Shown: piece by piece, positions 6,305-10,626 of the stretch
Layout: every line of letters begins with the position of its first letter
How positions within the stretch are numbered: the first letter of the stretch is position 1
Source: an uncultured Eubacteriales bacterium
GTDB taxonomy: Bacteria > Bacillota > Clostridia > Oscillospirales > Acutalibacteraceae
Direction: 5' to 3'
Assembly (NCBI GenBank): GCA_934667845.1
Contig: CAKUMQ010000077.1
Location: 1 to 10,626 of the forward strand
DNA length: 10,626 bases
Translations under genes and position numbers: made by a program
The notes under the pieces: generated by a model
What the model saw: the letters and a program-made list of their open reading frames with translations, nothing else
Databases searched by the model: none
Told to the model about the DNA's origin: nothing

Positions 6305-8472
6305 CGGCTCTGCTCCCCCTCTCTCACGACGATATACGCCTCCGCCGGAACCGTCACGCCGTCTGTCTGTATCGCCTCGGCGGCGTAATTGACATAGACC
6401 CGCGTGCCGTCTTTATAGGTTACCCTCACGGCGGTATCCGTCAGCGCCGTATGCCCGACGATCTCCACGCCGGCAAGCGGCGCAAAATCCGCGTTGAACT
6501 GCTTCCAGACCGACACGGCGGTATCCTTCCACTGGCTGTACTGCGAGCTGAGCAGATGGGCATAGGCGGTGCCGCGCAGCTTTTCACTGCTCTCATAGGT
6601 CAGCTCAAAATAGGGCAGCGCCCCCATCTCCGCCCAGCGCAGGATCTGGCGGCTGACATCATAGGCGTTGTTGGCCGCCGTTGTGGTATAGGGCACCACG
6701 CCGTGCAGCACCAGCTCATAAAACGGCACGGCACGGTCAGCCTGAATATACCCGGAATGGTCGTCCGGCAGATTCACCGCCGTTTTCGCCCGCGCCACGG
6801 CATAGATGCTGCCGCCGCGCGTCCAATACCCGGCGGACTGTTCAAGCGCGGAAAGCCCCTCCTCGACCGCCTCCAGCTCCCTCCGGCGGCTCCCCGCCGC
6901 ATCCGCGGAATAGCTGCCAAACAGATACCGCCCGACATTTCCCAACGAAAATCCGCTTCCCGCAAGGCGTTCTGCCTGCGTCAGCGGCCGCAGCACATAA
7001 TTTTTGCGGAATGCCCGCCCCGTCAGGAACTGCCACAGACCGTCCAAGCTGCTGACGATCGTGCCGGGATACTGCCGCACGGTATCCTTCCGCGCGTTGA
7101 ACGAACCCGCTTTTGTGCTGCCGAGCAGCAGATCGTACTGCAGGGTCAGGGAAATCTCCTGCTCTCGGCATGCAGCTGCCAGACGGCTCAGCCCGTTGCT
7201 GCCGCCGAGCTGCCTTGCAGGGCGGTCAGAGGTCGGCATGGCGTCATAGCCGCCGGCGCTCCAGCCCAGAAGCTCCGCCTGCAGCGTTCCGACACCGGCG
7301 TCCTTCAGATCGGTCAGTATGGTCTGTGCCTGATCAAAGGTGGTGACCGACACAAAGCGGCGAAACAGAAACCCGTCCTTGCCGACACCCATAAACAGAT
7401 CCACCAGCAGCGGCAGCTCGCCGCCGCTCTCCCCCGCACGGCGGCCGTAGCGGGAAAGGATATACGCGCGATATGCCGAAGCCATGCCGCAGTAATCGGC
7501 GGCATCTCCGGTTAAAAACCGGTATTCCACGGTGCGGGCGGTCTTAATGGTATGCGAATCCACCGCATACTGCGTCGCGCCTGCGTTATCCGTATAGGGA
7601 TAGGTGCTGCGGAAGTGAAACTGCACATAGCTGCGGAACAAATTTTTATAGATGTAGCCGCCCGGCGCCAGATACAAGGATGCGTCCGCGCTGCCGGCTG
7701 TCACAATGGCAAAAAGCGCCGCGTCGTCCGCCTTTATCCCGTACACCGGACAGGTGAGCGCCTCGATCCCCTGCTCCTGCTGCCGGGTCAGCACCTCCTC
7801 ATCCGCCTGCGCATCACCGTAAAACGGCAGAATGAGCGGGAATGCCGTTCCGCTGCTCTGCTTGCAGGTGATCAGACTGCCGCTGCCGTCCGGGAAAAAG
7901 AGATAGCCGTCCTGTTCGCCGCGCGCCGCGCCGAACAGGGGAAACAGTGCTGCGGAGAGCAGCATGTATTCGCCGTCCTCCGCAAGGCTGTCCGCCGGAA
8001 TATCCGCGGTCAGCACATCGCCGTTTAAGGTCAGCACCACCGAAAGCCCGATCTGTCGGGCAGTCAGCCGCACATTCAGGCGGACGCCGTTTTTCACCGA
8101 CTCGCAGCGGACGGTATACCCGGCGCCCGACGCGCCGTTGATCTGGATGATCTCCTGCGAATTGCTGCCCGCGACCGTCAGCGACAGCAGAGTGCGCAGT
8201 CCGCCGCGGTTGTACACCTCCTCCGTATACAGCGCCGTGTCCACCGTACTGCCGAACACGGCGCCCGTAGACGGTACATATACCGCAAACGCCAGCGTAT
8301 CGGCATCCAGATACAGCTCTGCCGTATCTCCTGCCGCCACCAGGTTTTCGCTGACGACCAGCTCTCCGTGGGAACGGGGAGCCGTCCGTTTTTTGGTCTC
8401 CGCCCGCACACCGAGCGGAAACACACTCAGCATAATGGCAGCACACAGCAGCCCGCACAGCCAAGATCTCAT
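6301..8472 (-). CDS. Exported DUF5696 protein, probable cryptic glycoside hydrolase-like
   Basis: A 723-residue exported protein of the DUF5696 family, whose function is not established. Residues 1-23 are a signal peptide (MRSWLCGLLCAAIMLSVFPLGVRA) with likely cleavage after VRA. The N-terminal half is beta-rich and contains YLFFPDGSGSLI (about 190-201), a hallmark of the family. The region about 353-455 (PLLVDLFMGVG, then LTDLKDAGVGTLQAELLGWSAGGYD, GLSRLAAAC, ISLTLQYDLLLG) has the alternating strand-helix look of a TIM barrel. The end (VRVTYKDGTRVYVNYAAEAI) resembles the small C-terminal beta domain of many glycosidases. I cannot name catalytic acids with confidence. The ATG at 8472 is chosen because AAAGGAG lies 6 bases upstream and the signal peptide starts there; a GTG at 8493 would overlap the previous stop. 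It sits 17 bases after the YIP1 gene and overlaps the MalF-like permease gene by 4 bases, so it is part of the transporter operon. There is no obvious C-terminal anchor. Confidence 0.88.
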   Translation of the reverse strand: MRSWLCGLLCAAIMLSVFPLGVRAETKKRTAPRSHGELVVSENLVAAGDTAELYLDADTLAFAVYVPSTGAVFGSTVDTALYTEEVYNRGGLRTLLSLTVAGSNSQEIIQINGASGAGYTVRCESVKNGVRLNVRLTARQIGLSVVLTLNGDVLTADIPADSLAEDGEYMLLSAALFPLFGAARGEQDGYLFFPDGSGSLITCKQSSGTAFPLILPFYGDAQADEEVLTRQQEQGIEALTCPVYGIKADDAALFAIVTAGSADASLYLAPGGYIYKNLFRSYVQFHFRSTYPYTDNAGATQYAVDSHTIKTARTVEYRFLTGDAADYCGMASAYRAYILSRYGRRAGESGGELPLLVDLFMGVGKDGFLFRRFVSVTTFDQAQTILTDLKDAGVGTLQAELLGWSAGGYDAMPTSDRPARQLGGSNGLSRLAAACREQEISLTLQYDLLLGSTKAGSFNARKDTVRQYPGTIVSSLDGLWQFLTGRAFRKNYVLRPLTQAERLAGSGFSLGNVGRYLFGSYSADAAGSRRRELEAVEEGLSALEQSAGYWTRGGSIYAVARAKTAVNLPDDHSGYIQADRAVPFYELVLHGVVPYTTTAANNAYDVSRQILRWAEMGALPYFELTYESSEKLRGTAYAHLLSSQYSQWKDTAVSVWKQFNADFAPLAGVEIVGHTALTDTAVRVTYKDGTRVYVNYAAEAIQTDGVTVPAEAYIVVREGEQSR

Positions 8473-8478
8473 AGCCGA

Positions 8479-8485
8479 CTCCTTT
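8479..8485 (-). promoter_or_regulatory. Ribosome binding site deciding the DUF5696 start
   Basis: AAAGGAG on the minus strand, 6 bases before ATG 8472. Because this site lies inside the longer GTG-initiated frame (8493), it argues for the internal ATG as the true start. Confidence 0.75.
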
Positions 8486-8489
8486 CTTT

Positions 8490-9110
8490 TCACAGTCCCT
8501 TAAGGGACGCTTCCCGCCCGATATCCCACAAAAACGATCCCGCCTGGATGCACAGGGAGAGAAACAGCACCAGCAGCCCCCAAAGCAGGAACATAAAGAT
8601 CAGGCTCAGCAGTCCTACAAACAGCGCGGAGCCGAAGCCGTAATCACACAGGCGGACAAAGGACAGCAGCAGCCCGAAAACCACCCAGCCCACCGCCAGC
8701 CCCTGCAGCGCCGCGTAAAGCCCGCCGTCATTGCTGCTCATCAGCTGCGACAGCGCCGCCGTCACGGGCGAAAGCAGAATATAGGGCACAAAGGCATACG
8801 CCGAGGCGGTCAGCAGCTCCGTAAAACGCGCCTCGCCGCCCATGATGGAACTGATGGCATATGCTGCCGTCACCCAGCTGAACACAACGCCGTTCACCTT
8901 TAAGCATTCCAGCGCCAGGTTGATATCCTCCTGATCCATGCTCTGCAGGGGATAGTGTGTGATCCACAGCGAGAGCAGGTGGGAGAAAAGCGCCGCCGCA
9001 TACAGCAGCACGACCGCCCAAAGATCGAACCGCCCGCGCTCGCGCTTGATCACATCCATGCATTCCACCGGATGAAAAAGATAACAAAGGCAGAGCTTTA
9101 ACGGCTTCAT
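8490..9110 (-). CDS. YIP1-family multi-pass membrane protein
   Basis: A 206-residue integral membrane protein with a YIP1-family layout. It has an N-terminal cytoplasmic stretch with FHPVECMDVIKRERGRFDLW (about 12-31), which matches the usual 'hP...f..ik' opening of bacterial YIP1 proteins, then about five hydrophobic segments near 29-50, 72-90, 101-122, 132-152 and 160-190. Bacterial YIP1 proteins have no established biochemical role; the eukaryotic relatives act in membrane trafficking, which does not transfer here. The ATG overlaps the TGA of the NHL-protein gene by 4 bases (ATGA at 9110-9107), with an AAAGGGGGAAA site upstream, and the DUF5696 gene starts 17 bases after its stop. This tight packing suggests it works with these two proteins, perhaps as the membrane partner of the anchored NHL propeller. 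Family confidence is good; function is unknown. Confidence 0.85.
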   Translation of the reverse strand: MKPLKLCLCYLFHPVECMDVIKRERGRFDLWAVVLLYAAALFSHLLSLWITHYPLQSMDQEDINLALECLKVNGVVFSWVTAAYAISSIMGGEARFTELLTASAYAFVPYILLSPVTAALSQLMSSNDGGLYAALQGLAVGWVVFGLLLSFVRLCDYGFGSALFVGLLSLIFMFLLWGLLVLFLSLCIQAGSFLWDIGREASLKGL

Positions 9111-10555
9111 CGGCGTTTTTCCCCCTTTCCGTAGTAGTATTCATCCATAAACCGGTCTGCGGTCCGCCGCAGCAGCCGCAACAGCAGCCACAGTCCGGCA
9201 AGCACGGCGAGCAATACGCCCACAACGGCAAAAAAGTACTCGCGGAAAAACGCGTGACGCAGAATGTCAAACGCGTTCGAATAGCCGCTTTTGCTGTCTG
9301 CAAGGCGGTAATACGACAGCGCCTCCGCCTCGCGTCCGCTTTTATACAAAGCCAAAGCGATGCCCTCATTGGCGAGCGGATAGCTCTGATTCTGACGCCG
9401 CACCTCCTGCCACTGCGTATACGCTTCCTGATAGCTGCCGTCGGTGTACAGCTGCGACGCCCTGATCACGCCGCGGATAAACGTCGTCGGCACAAAGCAG
9501 GTGACATCGCCCCGGGAGGAATCCAGCACATACAGCCGGTCGTCCGCTCCCGCGACCAGCGCGGACGGCGCGGTGAAAAATCCCTTTGTGGTGCCGCGGC
9601 CGCCGAACACCGTCAGCAGATTGCCCTGCTGGTCATACTGATAGATATTTCCGCTGTTTTTCTCCAGCACGGAAATGATCCCCGCGCCGCTGACCGTGAT
9701 ATCCGAAAAGCTCGGATCAACGACTGCGCCGTCGGCATTTACCGTGCGCTCACCGAAGCTGCGGCGGACATAGATATTGTCGCCGTTGCCGTTGACGATC
9801 TGGATCTGGTTGACGCTGTCCTCCACGGTGGCATACAGCAGCCCGTCCTCGCCCAGTGTAAACGCCGAATAGGCGGGCGGTTCGGGTGTGACAAAATATT
9901 CCAGCTGCTCCTGTGAGGCAAACAGACGCGCCATCACAAAGGCGAGCGAATAGTTGACCCGCGTGGAGCCGACCAGCCCCTGGAACCGGTTTTCCGCGTC
10001 CATCATCAGGAATTTGGCGCCGCGCATCACATAAAACAGACCGCCGCGGCTCAGCGCGATCCGCGTGACGTCAAAGCTCTCGCTGTCCTCGAGCAGCGCA
10101 GTCTCCGGCTTTGTAAAGCTCTCCACATAGTCGCCCCTGACCGTGGTATGTACGACACGGCTGTTTCCGGTATCGCTGATATACAGGTCGTTGTCCGCGT
10201 CCACCGTAATGCCCGACGGCCGCAGAAGCGGGCGCCCGCCCGCCTCTGTCACCGTACCGAGCAGCTCACCGTCGCCGCCGAGGATCACCACACGGTTATT
10301 GTCCGTGTCGGCAATGAACAGGCAGTCGGCATAGGCTGTGCCGGCTGCTCCCAGACACATATCCTGCGGATTTTTCAGGCTGTCTCCCGCCGGTGCAAGG
10401 CTCAGCACCCGTTCCGCCGTATAGGTCAGCGGAATGTACGCTTTTTCCCCGTCCTTGTCCAGCACATAATCCAGCCGGTCGGAAGCCCGTGCCGTCGGCA
10501 GAAGAACCAGAAAACCGATAAGCAGACAAATGGCTGTGCGCATAAACCGTCGCAT
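9107..10555 (-). CDS. Membrane-anchored extracytoplasmic NHL-repeat beta-propeller protein with TPR-like segment
   Basis: A 482-residue protein, probably a binding scaffold on the outer face of the membrane. A signal peptide (about 1-24, MRRFMRTAICLLIGFLVLLP then TARAS) is followed by an NHL beta-propeller. Clear NHL repeats are LFIADTDNNRVVIL (79-92), LYISDTGNSRVVH (124-136) and LYVLDSSRGDVTCF (341-354); the blades between about 160 and 320 are more divergent, with LLYATVEDSVNQIQIV at 239-254 still recognisable. Residues about 363-425 (QLYTDGSYQEAYTQWQEV...EGIALALYKSGREAEALSYY) form one or two TPR-like helical pairs. A membrane helix at about 440-463 is followed by a basic cytoplasmic tail (RRTADRF...YYGKGEKRR). 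The ATG at 10555 has a near-perfect AAAGGAGGA site 5 bases upstream; an ATG 12 bases inward is less well spaced. The gene begins 12 bases after a preceding stop and overlaps the YIP1 gene, so it is inside the operon. NHL propellers usually bind proteins, sugars or other ligands; which applies here is unknown. Confidence 0.87.
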   Translation of the reverse strand: MRRFMRTAICLLIGFLVLLPTARASDRLDYVLDKDGEKAYIPLTYTAERVLSLAPAGDSLKNPQDMCLGAAGTAYADCLFIADTDNNRVVILGGDGELLGTVTEAGGRPLLRPSGITVDADNDLYISDTGNSRVVHTTVRGDYVESFTKPETALLEDSESFDVTRIALSRGGLFYVMRGAKFLMMDAENRFQGLVGSTRVNYSLAFVMARLFASQEQLEYFVTPEPPAYSAFTLGEDGLLYATVEDSVNQIQIVNGNGDNIYVRRSFGERTVNADGAVVDPSFSDITVSGAGIISVLEKNSGNIYQYDQQGNLLTVFGGRGTTKGFFTAPSALVAGADDRLYVLDSSRGDVTCFVPTTFIRGVIRASQLYTDGSYQEAYTQWQEVRRQNQSYPLANEGIALALYKSGREAEALSYYRLADSKSGYSNAFDILRHAFFREYFFAVVGVLLAVLAGLWLLLRLLRRTADRFMDEYYYGKGEKRR

Positions 10556-10560
10556 GGACT

Positions 10561-10569
10561 TCCTCCTTT
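10561..10569 (-). promoter_or_regulatory. Strong ribosome binding site of the NHL-protein gene, overlapping the upstream stop codon
   Basis: AAAGGAGGA on the minus strand, 5 bases before the ATG at 10555. It shares bases with the TAA (10570-10568) of the preceding frame (TAAAGGAGGA). Such stop/ribosome-binding-site overlap is typical of coupled genes within an operon. Confidence 0.75.
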
Positions 10570-10626
10570 ATTTGATTCCGGAATGGGCCATAGTGGCTAC
10601 CACCCGTTTTTGCATCAGTGTATAGA
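10568..10626 (-). CDS. C-terminal end of an upstream gene, probably a MalG-like ABC sugar permease (partial)
   Basis: Eighteen codons of an open frame enter from the right edge and end at TAA 10570-10568, 12 bases before the NHL gene. The peptide is YTLMQKRVVATMAHSGIK. MalG-type sugar permeases commonly end with Q-K/R, a short hydrophobic stretch, and a Gly-containing basic tail. The MalG-like permease in this same window ends YFVLQRWFLEGIEHSGITGE, and the two align without gaps, sharing Tyr, Gln and the HSGI block, with several conservative replacements (R/K, L/M, I/M). This supports a second transporter permease directly upstream, but 18 residues are few, so the assignment is tentative. Confidence 0.55.
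   Translation of the reverse strand, partial: YTLMQKRVVATMAHSGIK

Noticed and set aside
6451..7515. 354-codon plus-strand open frame opposite the DUF5696 gene
   Set aside because: Same antisense shadow effect; no recognisable motif, and the opposite strand encodes a family-matching protein.

Overview
The window is a stretch of one long, minus-strand carbohydrate-uptake operon; transcription runs from the right edge to the left edge. The organism looks like a GC-rich member of the Bacillota, most likely a gut-type Clostridia/Oscillospirales lineage. The reasons are strong AAAGGAG-type ribosome binding sites before most genes, G/C-rich wobble positions, a Gram-positive-style lipoprotein solute-binding protein of the LplA type, and a YIP1/DUF5696/ABC-permease gene set that is common in Clostridia and Paenibacillus-like bacteria. 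The taxonomic placement is inference. I saw no rRNA, tRNA, CRISPR array, insertion sequence or phage gene.

Layout in transcription order. (1) Right edge, 10626-10568: the last 18 codons of a gene whose product ends like a MalG-type sugar permease. (2) 10555-9107: a secreted, membrane-anchored NHL beta-propeller protein with a TPR-like segment. (3) 9110-8490: a YIP1-family multi-pass membrane protein. (4) 8472-6301: a large exported DUF5696 protein that resembles a cryptic glycoside hydrolase. (5) 6304-5438 and 5427-4498: the two CUT1-family ABC permeases (MalF-like, then MalG-like). (6) 4484-2067: a cytoplasmic GH38 alpha-mannosidase. (7) 2003-324: an LplA-type lipoprotein solute-binding protein. 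(8) 254-1: the N-terminus of an exported protein cut by the window edge. Two junctions are 4-base ATGA overlaps, three gaps are 10-17 bases, and the largest gaps are 63 and 69 bases. No gene-free stretch exceeds 300 bases.

How the genes fit together (inference from family knowledge). The lipoprotein captures an oligosaccharide and the two permeases import it, powered by an ATPase not encoded here (probably a shared MsmX/MsmK-type protein). The GH38 enzyme then trims alpha-linked mannose inside the cell, so the transported sugar is probably an alpha-mannoside such as an N-glycan or mannan fragment. The NHL, YIP1 and DUF5696 proteins form an uncharacterised envelope module attached to this transporter. 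The upstream permease remnant suggests a second transporter set in the same operon.

Three starts were moved inward from the longest open frame because a clear ribosome binding site sits before an internal start: the MalG-like permease, the GH38 enzyme (a GTG start) and the DUF5696 protein.
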